NCBI GenBank assembly: GCA_002050435.1
Contig: MWYV01000025.1
Location: forward strand, 1-36,830
DNA length: 36,830 bases
Origin: Chitinophagales bacterium 33-2
GTDB lineage: Bacteria > Bacteroidota > Bacteroidia > Chitinophagales > Chitinophagaceae
Reading direction: 5' to 3'
Part shown: one piece after another, positions 23,704 through 31,192 of the stretch
Layout of the letters: every line of letters begins with the position of its first letter
How positions within the stretch are numbered: the stretch's first letter is position 1
Notes under the pieces: generated by a model
Seen by the model: the letters and a program-made list of their open reading frames with translations, nothing else
Told to the model about the DNA's origin: nothing
The model's database searches: none
Translations under genes and position numbers: made by a program

Positions 23704-25983
23704 TTTCCTAACCACCCACCTCAAACCAACAAAAAACCGCCTGCCCTGGTTTGGTGCATATATATAGGTAGGATCAAAACTTAAAGCATAAGGATTTTCT
23801 TGAGTAGCCATTGGTTTTCCACCTGCATCGAACTGCACGTTTTTATTAAATGGATCGTGCGCCCGTGCGATTAAAAAAGGTTGACCTTTAGCTGGCGTCC
23901 AGTCCAGTACATTTTTTATTCCTGTAAATAGTTCCAGTTTATTTCCAAGCCCTTTGGTTACCTGAAGGTTTTGGATACTCCATACAGGCGAAACAGCCTT
24001 TCGTGGATCAAGCGCAGACAACAACGGCAACTGCATGGGTCCGTAGATATTTCCGGTATAATCAAAACTCCATCCTGCCAAAGGAATCGTATAACTTATC
24101 AGCCAGGTTCCACTCCATGATTCAGTAAACATCGGTTTGTGCGCGATCATCTTTCCATCCGTATTTCTTTCTTTTCTGAATACATCCTGCAGTGTTATGC
24201 CCAACATGGCTTTAAGACGGTACAAATAATTCCATTCCGTATTCAGTGAAAATCCGCGGGAAATAGAAAAACCATCAAGATTATCATAAATGATCTTGTT
24301 TGGATGTGTTTCATAATCCGGGATGATCTGGTTGGTAAAACGGGTATGCCATACAGAAGCATCCATCGACCAAGACAGTGAACGACCTGTATGTTGCAGG
24401 TTATAATTTAAATTGACATTATAACTTTTTTCAGGTTTTAAGGCAGTGGTAATTTCAACAGCTCTTGCACCGGTAAGCGCTGCATGTTCTTCAGTAAATA
24501 AATTCACTACCCTGAATCCTGTTCCTGCGTTTAACCTGATCACCTGGTGCTTGGAAATACTTAATTTATAGGCAAGCCTTGGGGTGAAGATCAGTTTATG
24601 CACAGGGTGATGATCCAAACGAATACCTGCCAGTATTTTTTGTTTTGAATTCACCGACCACTCTTCCTGTAAAAAAAGACCGGGAATAAAATATTTTTCC
24701 GGCCTGTTAACTGAATGAAGTGTATCCATCGTGGCAGTGGAATTATCATCATAATAATTATAACGGCCAACAAGTCCGGTAAGCAACGAATGCCTGGCCC
24801 CGAGATTTTTTTCCCACAGGAACTGGCCAAATGCCACATCCTGTTTGCCTTTAAAGTACACCTCCCCGTAATAAGCGTCCTGGTTATGAAAAGTGGTTGA
24901 TCCGTTAAACAGGATCCTTTCTTTAACGGGCAACTGGTAAACGCCGATAAATTCCCAGCGATTCGTATAAATGCTTTCGCCATAAAAGGCATCACCCCCC
25001 CTATGTATTTTTTTCCATCCTGTTTCTCCGCCCCAGCGATCTTCATTAAAAAATCTTGCAGCAAAAGACGCTGCTGCTCCGGACTTTCTTTTGAAAGACC
25101 ATTTGTTGAAGACCGATATCCTGTTCTGTAATGGAACATCAGTAAACCCATCCTTATTTTTATCTACTACATGATTAAAGTTGAAGTAATGTATTCCGAG
25201 CAGCGACTGAACAGAAGCACCAGCCTTCCATTTTAATCCAAGGTCGAGGCTATGTTCATTCCAGTTCGTAGACAATGTATTCACAGACAACAGCGGGGCC
25301 TTCTCCGGCGATTTGGTAATAATATTGATGAGTCCACCAATGGCTTCAGAACCATACAAACCAGAAGCAGGACCTTTCAGTATCTCCACCCTTTCAATCA
25401 ACTGGGATGGAATACCAAACAATCCATAAACAGAGGCGAGACTACTCACTACAGGCATTCCGTCAATGGTTACCATGGTATAAGGACCCTCCAGGCCATT
25501 GATATGAATATCCCCCGTATTGCATACACTGCAATTGATCTGTGGACGAACACCATTAATTTGTTGAAGGGATTCAAATATGCTGGGAGAAGGATTTTTT
25601 TTGAAAAACTGTGGTGAATAAACTTCTACTGCCACAGGGCTTTCAAGTCTTTGTACAGGTCTTGAAGTTCCCGTAATCACAATTTCTCCAAGCGATTCAG
25701 CATTACTGACAAGATCAAAATAAAACAACGTGTCCGATGCCAGCTGAACAAAAACCTTTAAAGTTTCATAACCCTCAGCAACAATGGTCACGCTGTGTTT
25801 TCCCTGAGGAAATATTCCTTTATATCTTCCCCCTTCCTCATGGTGGGCAGCTTTGTTTCCAAAGAAAACCTGCGCCTCTTTCACAGGATTGTTATCTGAC
25901 TTCACTACGGCCTCCACTGTAAATTCCTGCGCCAATGCCTGCAAAGAAGTTAATAACAAAAATAAGACGAGCTTATGCTTCAT
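23689..25983 (-). CDS. TonB-dependent receptor (CirA/FepA-like) of the metal island
   Basis: A 764-aa outer-membrane receptor for active uptake driven by TonB. Order: signal peptide (1-19, ending A-L-A-Q), a beta-sandwich N-terminal extension (20-95), a TonB-box-like segment IVITGTSRPV (101-110), the plug (115-225, with INGLEGPYTMVTIDGMPVV at 161-179 and GSEAIGGLINIITK at 211-224) and the barrel. The plug contains NCSVCN with Cys151 and Cys154, an unusual pair that might bind a thiophilic metal. The ATG at 25983 is chosen because a signal peptide follows at once; the longer frame to 26094 would overlap the divergent regulator. A -7 box lies 5 nt upstream, and a regulator palindrome lies beyond. 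Substrate probably a metal or metal complex. Confidence 0.93.
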   Translation of the reverse strand: MKHKLVLFLLLTSLQALAQEFTVEAVVKSDNNPVKEAQVFFGNKAAHHEEGGRYKGIFPQGKHSVTIVAEGYETLKVFVQLASDTLFYFDLVSNAESLGEIVITGTSRPVQRLESPVAVEVYSPQFFKKNPSPSIFESLQQINGVRPQINCSVCNTGDIHINGLEGPYTMVTIDGMPVVSSLASVYGLFGIPSQLIERVEILKGPASGLYGSEAIGGLINIITKSPEKAPLLSVNTLSTNWNEHSLDLGLKWKAGASVQSLLGIHYFNFNHVVDKNKDGFTDVPLQNRISVFNKWSFKRKSGAAASFAARFFNEDRWGGETGWKKIHRGGDAFYGESIYTNRWEFIGVYQLPVKERILFNGSTTFHNQDAYYGEVYFKGKQDVAFGQFLWEKNLGARHSLLTGLVGRYNYYDDNSTATMDTLHSVNRPEKYFIPGLFLQEEWSVNSKQKILAGIRLDHHPVHKLIFTPRLAYKLSISKHQVIRLNAGTGFRVVNLFTEEHAALTGARAVEITTALKPEKSYNVNLNYNLQHTGRSLSWSMDASVWHTRFTNQIIPDYETHPNKIIYDNLDGFSISRGFSLNTEWNYLYRLKAMLGITLQDVFRKERNTDGKMIAHKPMFTESWSGTWLISYTIPLAGWSFDYTGNIYGPMQLPLLSALDPRKAVSPVWSIQNLQVTKGLGNKLELFTGIKNVLDWTPAKGQPFLIARAHDPFNKNVQFDAGGKPMATQENPYALSFDPTYIYAPNQGRRFFVGLRWVVRKGDRG

Positions 25984-25988
25984 ATTTA

Positions 25989-25996
25989 CAAATTTA
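25989..25996 (-). promoter_or_regulatory. Promoter of the metal-island TonB receptor
   Basis: Leftward TAAATTTG matches TAnnTTTG exactly, 5 nt before the ATG. A TTTG (-33 element, plus-strand 26015-26018) lies 18 nt further upstream. This is the best-supported promoter in the window. The regulator palindrome starts 8 nt beyond the -33 element. Confidence 0.6.
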
Positions 25997-26025
25997 AATA
26001 ATAAACTGTCAATCCAAACCTTTTT

Positions 26026-26043
26026 TATTTGGTATGCCAAATA
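26026..26043. promoter_or_regulatory. Palindromic operator, probably for the MntR/DtxR-type regulator
   Basis: Perfect 7-bp arms TATTTGG and CCAAATA flank a TATG spacer, giving an 18-bp palindrome. It lies in the 94-bp region between the divergent TonB receptor and the DtxR-family regulator gene, just upstream of the receptor's -33 element and 34 nt before the regulator ATG. DtxR/MntR proteins bind palindromes of about this size, so autoregulation plus control of the receptor is the natural reading. Confidence 0.6.
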
Positions 26044-26077
26044 TTTAGACAATTGATAATCTTCATTAATTTTAAGG

Positions 26078-26743
26078 ATGTCCCACTTTCCCAACCATTC
26101 AGAAGAAAATTACCTTAAGGTCATTTTTAAGCTGCAACAAAAGAAACTGCGCAAACTGAACAATATTGCCATTGCTAATGCACTGGATCTGAATCCCGCA
26201 ACTGTTCTGGAAATGGTCCGTAAACTGGTGAAGAAAAACCTGCTGGAATTAAAAGAAGACAAATCGATCCAACTTACAGAAAAAGGAAAAAAGAAAGCGC
26301 TGCTCACCATCCGCCGGCACAGGCTTTGGGAGGTTTTCCTGGTAAATAAATTACAATATAAATGGAATGAAGTGCACGACCTTGCTGAACAGCTTGAGCA
26401 TATCGAAGCGAAGGACCTTACCGACAGGCTGGAAACATTTTTGGGACATCCTGTTTACGATCCCCATGGAGATCCCATACCTGATAAAAATGGAAAGATC
26501 AAAGCGCATGAAACTATTGCGCTGTCATCTGCCATAAAAGGCAAACACTATATCGTTAAAAGCTTTGCAGATACCAGTGATGTATTCCTGGATTACCTAT
26601 CGCAGCAAGAGATCAAACCTGGCTTAAAGATCAAAATTGTGCAGCTACATGAATTTGATCAATCCCTTGAGATCTTATCCGGGAAAAAACAATTTCAGCT
26701 AAGTCAGAAAGTGGCTTTAAACATATTTATACAACCATTGTAA
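26078..26743 (+). CDS. Metal-dependent transcriptional regulator, MntR/DtxR family
   Basis: A 221-aa repressor-type protein: N-terminal winged helix (about 8-75, with recognition helix near NPATVLEMVRKLVKK), a metal-binding dimerisation domain (75-140, with His81 in RRHRLWE and the EVHDLAEQLEH block holding His100, Glu104, Glu107 and His108, followed by DPHGDPIP at 128-135) and a C-terminal FeoA/SH3-like domain (147-221). The family senses Mn2+ or Fe2+ and shuts off uptake genes when metal is plentiful. It is divergent from a TonB receptor, with an 18-bp palindrome between them. Its TAA abuts the stop codon of the convergent outer-membrane protein gene. Which metal it senses cannot be decided here. 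Confidence 0.92.
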   Translation: MSHFPNHSEENYLKVIFKLQQKKLRKLNNIAIANALDLNPATVLEMVRKLVKKNLLELKEDKSIQLTEKGKKKALLTIRRHRLWEVFLVNKLQYKWNEVHDLAEQLEHIEAKDLTDRLETFLGHPVYDPHGDPIPDKNGKIKAHETIALSSAIKGKHYIVKSFADTSDVFLDYLSQQEIKPGLKIKIVQLHEFDQSLEILSGKKQFQLSQKVALNIFIQPL

Positions 26744-27559
26744 TCACTTCCTTTTTTTCAGCGCATTAAAAAAAGTATGTTCAAAAGAAACAAGGTAGGA
26801 TCGTTCAACCGCACGAAGGGCATTTCCATTTAACTGGAAGCGATAGCCAATGTTCAATTTAGAGTTGCTGTTAAATATAAATTGAATGGCAGGGGCCATA
26901 TCAATGAAATAAGCATTCTTATTCAATACCTGCTGGGCAAGTATTTCAGTATAGATATTAAAATTAAGCTGGTCAAAATTTTCATAGACCCTGGGCAATA
27001 CCAGGTAACCCGCGGATAAAGAATAATTCAAAGCGCTTCTGGCCAGGGTATGGTGCAGGTTTTCGGTTTCATCACCATATACGCTGAGGTAACTTAAAGA
27101 AGCAGAAACAGCCGTTTTATTTACCAGCTGGGTTGCAATAACGCCAAGGTCAAAACCACTGTTATCGCCTCTCACCGAGATCTCATCAAAATAAAGCGGA
27201 TTCCTTGAATATCCTGCCTCTGCAAAAGCTGCCATGCGGAAATGGCGGTGTACGTCATCCCTGGAAAGGAACCTGTATTTTCCATAGATGTATGCACTTT
27301 CCCAATTGATACTTTGCGTATGCATATTGGAAAAAGTGGTTGCTGCGTGGAGCATAAATTCTTTACTGAACCCAAACATCAATTCAGGCGTGTAACGCAG
27401 AAAATGCGGCTGACCCTGACGGCCTGCTCCAACCATTTTAAATTTGGGACTGAGGGTATGGGCAGGCATGTTGGAAGCGGGCTCGGAGAATACATACAAT
27501 TCCTGGCCCTGAACCACCATGGAAAGCAAGATCAGGAAAAAAATAAAGATATTTTTCAT
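26744..27559 (-). CDS. Outer-membrane beta-barrel protein, last gene of the metal group
   Basis: A 271-aa exported protein with signal peptide (1-19, ending V-V-Q-G-Q). The body has repeated amphipathic strands ending in aromatic residues (for example FMLHAATTFSN, FRMAAFAEAGYS and LNIGYRFQLNGN), consistent with a beta-barrel of roughly 12 strands. No family name is clear to me. It is the fourth leftward gene after the HYC_CC_PP and two HMA genes, but a terminator-like hairpin separates it from the HMA gene, with its T-rich tail touching this gene's ATG. That suggests it is expressed by partial read-through or from its own start. A role in metal passage across the outer membrane is inferred from position only. 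Confidence 0.75.
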   Translation of the reverse strand: MKNIFIFFLILLSMVVQGQELYVFSEPASNMPAHTLSPKFKMVGAGRQGQPHFLRYTPELMFGFSKEFMLHAATTFSNMHTQSINWESAYIYGKYRFLSRDDVHRHFRMAAFAEAGYSRNPLYFDEISVRGDNSGFDLGVIATQLVNKTAVSASLSYLSVYGDETENLHHTLARSALNYSLSAGYLVLPRVYENFDQLNFNIYTEILAQQVLNKNAYFIDMAPAIQFIFNSNSKLNIGYRFQLNGNALRAVERSYLVSFEHTFFNALKKRK

Positions 27560-27566
27560 AAAACAA

Positions 27567-27586
27567 AGCCTCCCTTGCGGGAGGCT
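27567..27586 (-). terminator. Intercistronic terminator-like hairpin with GCAA loop
   Basis: Leftward, an 8-bp stem (27586-27579 with 27574-27567) closes a GCAA tetraloop and is followed by TTGTTTT and then directly by the ATG of the outer-membrane protein gene (27559). It begins 3 nt after the stop of the upstream HMA gene. It may reduce read-through or protect the upstream message's 3' end. Confidence 0.6.
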
Positions 27587-27589
27587 GAT

Positions 27590-28132
27590 TTATAAGATGG
27601 CGTGAAAAATTCTGGCTTCTGCAGGAACTGCTTCCGAAGTACAACAGGATGATGTCTTACCGGTTTGAACACAGCTCATTTTAGTTAACCCGCTATACTT
27701 CTTAAATTCCTTAGCAGAAACAAATTTTTTGTCCACTACTTTGAAACGAACGGTATCACCTATTTCCATTCCGGCTGCATTTAAAAAATGAAAATACTGT
27801 TCGCTTATTTTAATATGTTCATCTTTATTCAGCTTCTGCTGATCTACGATAGCCGTAACTGATAATCCGGCAACAGAAAAACCTGCATCTTCAACAGCTT
27901 TTCCTAAAGCATCCAGGTCGATGGCAGCATTTTCTTTAAAGCTGATGTTGTATTGCTGATTCTTAATATCAACCATTACTTTTTCAACAAATGCCACTTC
28001 ATCAAGTGCAATCTTAACTGCCTTTGAACACATGGAACAGGTTAAACCACTTGCCTGTAACGAAACTTTCGTTACCTGCGCATTAACTGGTAATGCCAAA
28101 ATCACCAGCCATGCAAACAAAATTGTTTTCAT
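27590..28132 (-). CDS. Exported HMA-domain (heavy-metal-binding) protein
   Basis: A 180-aa protein with signal peptide (1-19, ending P-V-N-A-Q) and an HMA-type ferredoxin-like domain (about 20-90) containing the metal motif GLTCSMC with Cys32 and Cys35, as in CopZ/Atx1 chaperones. The region 95-180 is not a recognised domain; it ends with a scattered cysteine set (CVQTGKTSSCC). Unlike cytoplasmic chaperones it is exported, so it would bind Cu+ or a similar soft metal in the periplasm. It follows the Cys-rich HMA gene by 18 bp. The metal is inferred from the family. Confidence 0.88.
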   Translation of the reverse strand: MKTILFAWLVILALPVNAQVTKVSLQASGLTCSMCSKAVKIALDEVAFVEKVMVDIKNQQYNISFKENAAIDLDALGKAVEDAGFSVAGLSVTAIVDQQKLNKDEHIKISEQYFHFLNAAGMEIGDTVRFKVVDKKFVSAKEFKKYSGLTKMSCVQTGKTSSCCTSEAVPAEARIFHAIL

Positions 28133-28150
28133 GTCTATGGATTTTAATGA

Positions 28151-28627
28151 TCAGGATTTTTTGCAGCAGTCTTTTTTCTCGCAACCGCTTTCTTTGCAGC
28201 AGGTCATGTCTTTTGTGCATTTGCCATCTTTGTGGCAGTTTTCCTTTGCACATTTCTGATCGCCGCAGCAGCTGTGGGCAGTGGCTTCGTTTGCAGAAGC
28301 TCTTTCATATTTGCAACAGCCATGAAGTTTTTCATACGCTTCGTCGGTTGCCTTTACATCCTGTGTATCGTATCCAACTGTGGCAACTGCCTTTTGAATT
28401 TTTGCTTTGTCGGTTTTCTTTGCATTGTATTTTACAAGAAGCTCTTTAGTATCTGCATCCCATGAGGCAAAGGTTGCACCTGCGCTCTTTGCTGCAGATT
28501 CAATTTTTTTCTGACACATACCGCATTCTCCGGATACTTTAATTGTCTCTGATTGATCCTGAGCAAATCCGGCGAAAGAAAAACTAACTAATAAAAGGCT
28601 GAATAAATAAACTTTAAACGTTTTCAT
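28151..28627 (-). CDS. Exported HMA protein with Cys-rich, metallothionein-like tail
   Basis: A 158-aa protein: signal peptide (1-23, ending A-G-F-A-Q), an HMA-like domain (about 26-92) with the motif GECGMC (Cys35, Cys38), then a tail (104-158) containing twelve cysteines, including four Cys-Cys pairs, plus many lysines. The tail resembles small metallothionein-like metal sinks. Both parts point to binding of thiophilic metals such as copper, zinc or cadmium in the envelope. It is the second gene of the leftward group, 54 bp after the HYC_CC_PP gene and 18 bp before the other HMA gene. HMA fused to such a tail is not a standard arrangement that I know. Confidence 0.85.
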   Translation of the reverse strand: MKTFKVYLFSLLLVSFSFAGFAQDQSETIKVSGECGMCQKKIESAAKSAGATFASWDADTKELLVKYNAKKTDKAKIQKAVATVGYDTQDVKATDEAYEKLHGCCKYERASANEATAHSCCGDQKCAKENCHKDGKCTKDMTCCKESGCEKKDCCKKS

Positions 28628-28681
28628 TATAAATTATTGAAATGATTTAATAAGATTGATTCCTTGTGAAAGAACCATAGT

Positions 28682-29065
28682 TTAAATCCTGAAAACGCAA
28701 TTATAGAGATAGGTTCGTTCTTTTATTAAAGGGGGAGAATGGACAATCACAAAATCCTCTTCAACCAAATTATAGAAAGGAGCCAGAAGGTATTCTGATG
28801 TAAATGCTACTGCTTCAGGCAGGGAAAAAGAAGCTATCAATGCTGCAGTTGCTGTGTGTGTAGCATCCAGCTTTACCATCTTAACATCATCAAAACAACA
28901 TGCATTTTTGCCCGTATGCATGCCGCACTTTCCGCATTCCTCATCATTGCCTGCACCAATCTGAACCGAATCTAATTTATCCATGCAATAATGGAAACTC
29001 ACAACAAAGCCCGTACTTACAACGAAGTACATCAGCAGCAATATCAGTGCAAGGGCTTTTTTCAT
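28682..29065 (-). CDS. HYC_CC_PP family protein
   Basis: A 127-aa Bacteroidota-type protein with an N-terminal signal or membrane segment (1-22) and the three features of the HYC_CC_PP family: HYC at 25-27, Cys-Cys at 56-57 (NACCFDD) and Pro-Pro at 111-112 (HSPPLIKER). An extra ECGKC pair (Cys44, Cys47) is present. The family tends to occur with heavy-metal genes, and here it heads a group with two HMA proteins, so envelope copper or other metal binding is the likely theme, though no activity is established. I chose the ATG at 29065, giving a normal signal; the longer frame to 29116 covers the promoter. Confidence 0.85.
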   Translation of the reverse strand: MKKALALILLLMYFVVSTGFVVSFHYCMDKLDSVQIGAGNDEECGKCGMHTGKNACCFDDVKMVKLDATHTATAALIASFSLPEAVAFTSEYLLAPFYNLVEEDFVIVHSPPLIKERTYLYNCVFRI

Positions 29066-29071
29066 GAACAG

Positions 29072-29079
29072 CAAAGATA
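29072..29079 (-). promoter_or_regulatory. Promoter of the HYC/HMA metal group
   Basis: Leftward TATCTTTG matches TAnnTTTG exactly and ends 6 nt before the ATG at 29065. A TTTG (-33, plus-strand 29098-29101) lies 18 nt upstream, the same spacing as for the metal-island receptor. No copy of the receptor/regulator palindrome is visible here. Confidence 0.6.
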
Positions 29080-29130
29080 ACAAGGTAAAATCCAAATCAA
29101 ACCTGAGAAAAGTCAATTTTATTCAAAAGT

Positions 29131-31191
29131 TCAGTTAACAAAGCTCCAGTTGATCCCGAAACGGGTTACCATGCCGGGTGTTGGGTAACCGGGCGCTGCA
29201 AAATTGTGATTGTTAAAATTAAATCCATTGTCGACGCTAATGGTATTCAGGTTCTCAAACCTGAGATAAGCGCGAAAACTCCTGATACGGAAATTCAGGT
29301 AAGCATCCATCCTTGGAAGATTTGCAATGGTGGTGGTGTTCTGATAAAAAAATTGCTGCAGCACGGGAGAAAAATTATCGGCCCTGTAGGGTGTGTGTGC
29401 CCTTACTTCCACTCCAACTGCAAGATCAAGATTCCGGAACCCCAGTTTCCCTTCATAACCAAACCTGTTCCTCGTAAACAACGTTGGCAAGTTGACCTGT
29501 GCTTCACCTGTTTTTTGCTGGAAATAAAGTTCTGCGTGCCACCTCCAGAACCTGCCAAATTTGAAAGTTTTTAAAGCGCTGATCCTGAAAACATTAAAAA
29601 GATCCGATTCCTGTTGAAGCTTGTAATAATCCGTTACATAAAGATAATTACTGATCAAAAAATAATCTGCTGTCAATTGCAGTTGCAACCGGGGTTGTTG
29701 AATAGATGCAAATAAATGCGTGGTATTTTCTTTATTAAAAGTTTTCGCCGCATCAAGGTAAAATTGGCTGGAAGTATTGTAAATAAATGATGGTGACCTG
29801 CTGATATTTTCAAAGCCTGCCTGCAAACTGCCGATTCTTGGATTAATCAGTCTTATTAAATGAATGTATCCATGATAATCACCCGCGTTGTATCCATTCA
29901 GAAACAATCTGCCAGAGGCATTGATATCCCATTTCTGGTTTTTTGTGCGGTTGCGGTAAGCACCGTGCGCCATAAAATTGTACAGGGAACGCGTAGTTTT
30001 TACTTCCCCTTTCAGAAACTGCACTTCCACCCCCAATTTAATAAACTGCTGCAGGTTACGTGAATCGGGAAACTGGTAAACAGAAAAATCATTGGTGAGT
30101 TCTCTCCACTGGTCGTTGAACAAAATGGAATCACCGGGGTTGATGGTAATATCATACCGGTTTTTATAATAAGCAGAATCAGGGATGTTGTTCCGCTGGC
30201 CCGGGTCCTGCACAGTAAAATCACGAAACAGGTAACTGTACCTGCCAAATTTGAAATTATGTTCAAACCTTAATTTGGGATAAAACAGCGGGATGACGGT
30301 GGAATCAGAAACAAGTGAATCCTTTCGTCCAAAATCATACTGTTGACGCAGCAAAAAATTGGTTTCTGTATTCCGAACGCCAGTATAAATTACGGAACTG
30401 AAGAAGTTTGTTCTGAAGACAGGATCGCCGCCGATCTCGGAAGGAACCGTAAACCTGTCCTGCGCATAATTGGGATCAGAAAGATAATTTTTATCAGACC
30501 TGATGCCGCCACTTTGCTCTGCCTGGAGGCTATTGGCAAGAATGACAAAATAGTTGTTATACCGCTTATTGGGCGACTGATACCACGAAGAAAGCAAATA
30601 ATTATTATGATTGGACTTTTGATTACGGAATACCCCAGGTCCATTTATGAGCCTGTATTGAAAACTGGCATTCCAGTGCGGTTTAAGGTTCTGGGTATGC
30701 ATCACTTCAATGATCTGCTCTGCCCTGCTGGCAATAGAATAAGACAGTTCGGTATAGGGTCTGGTGGTGGTAAAGAACCTGACATTTTCCATTTGCCATT
30801 TGTAAACATCAAAAGCATGAAAACCCGGATCAAACCCAGTTTTGAGTAAGGGAGCAAATAGTATGGACCTGGTAGGGGCGCCGTTATTTCCCAGATAGAT
30901 ATGGGTTGCGGGAATCGGGAAGCGCGTGGTATAATCAAGAATGGAAGAATCCAACTTGAAGGCACGCGATGAATCAATATAATAAAAAGAAAGACTGATG
31001 CTGTCTTCCGAAAGGCTCCTGCTACGCAAACTGTCGCCACCCGTGCTTTGCCCGCTACCGCTACCGCTTCCCATTCTTGGAATCCTGTCGCCAACGCCCT
31101 GTAATACTGTTGGACGCTGGGCATGGAGCCGATGGCTAAGCAATATGCATAAGCAACTGCATAAAACTGTATAGAAAATTTTTTTTATCAC
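29131..31191 (-). CDS. Putative porin (Porin_10-like)
   Basis: A 686-aa outer-membrane protein of the putative porin type widespread in Bacteroidota. Signal peptide 1-24 (ending R-L-H-A-Q) is followed by a low-complexity Gly/Ser linker (about 41-55, GSGSGSGQSTGG) and then a long beta-barrel with regular aromatic-ended strands, finishing RFGINWSFVN. The start is the GTG at 31191-31189, one base after the TGA of the upstream purine nucleoside phosphorylase gene, so translation is probably coupled. The solute is unknown; the co-transcribed phosphorylase makes nucleoside traffic conceivable, but this is only positional inference. Confidence 0.85.
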   Translation of the reverse strand: MIKKIFYTVLCSCLCILLSHRLHAQRPTVLQGVGDRIPRMGSGSGSGQSTGGDSLRSRSLSEDSISLSFYYIDSSRAFKLDSSILDYTTRFPIPATHIYLGNNGAPTRSILFAPLLKTGFDPGFHAFDVYKWQMENVRFFTTTRPYTELSYSIASRAEQIIEVMHTQNLKPHWNASFQYRLINGPGVFRNQKSNHNNYLLSSWYQSPNKRYNNYFVILANSLQAEQSGGIRSDKNYLSDPNYAQDRFTVPSEIGGDPVFRTNFFSSVIYTGVRNTETNFLLRQQYDFGRKDSLVSDSTVIPLFYPKLRFEHNFKFGRYSYLFRDFTVQDPGQRNNIPDSAYYKNRYDITINPGDSILFNDQWRELTNDFSVYQFPDSRNLQQFIKLGVEVQFLKGEVKTTRSLYNFMAHGAYRNRTKNQKWDINASGRLFLNGYNAGDYHGYIHLIRLINPRIGSLQAGFENISRSPSFIYNTSSQFYLDAAKTFNKENTTHLFASIQQPRLQLQLTADYFLISNYLYVTDYYKLQQESDLFNVFRISALKTFKFGRFWRWHAELYFQQKTGEAQVNLPTLFTRNRFGYEGKLGFRNLDLAVGVEVRAHTPYRADNFSPVLQQFFYQNTTTIANLPRMDAYLNFRIRSFRAYLRFENLNTISVDNGFNFNNHNFAAPGYPTPGMVTRFGINWSFVN

Positions 31192-31192
31192 A

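Noticed and set aside
24651..25151. 166-codon frame on the minus strand within the metal-island receptor
   Set aside because: It overlaps the receptor in another frame on the same strand, and the receptor frame carries all recognisable motifs.
25984..26094. N-terminal extension of the metal receptor to 26094
   Set aside because: It would cross the promoter, the palindrome and the start of the divergent regulator, and would bury the signal peptide.
30343..30849. 168-codon open frame on the plus strand inside the porin gene
   Set aside because: It is antisense to a porin with a signal peptide and continuous barrel pattern, and its translation shows no domain or sensible start region.
31040..31085. 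Short repeat coding for GSGSGSG in the porin
   Set aside because: It is a simple linker after the signal peptide, common in such proteins.
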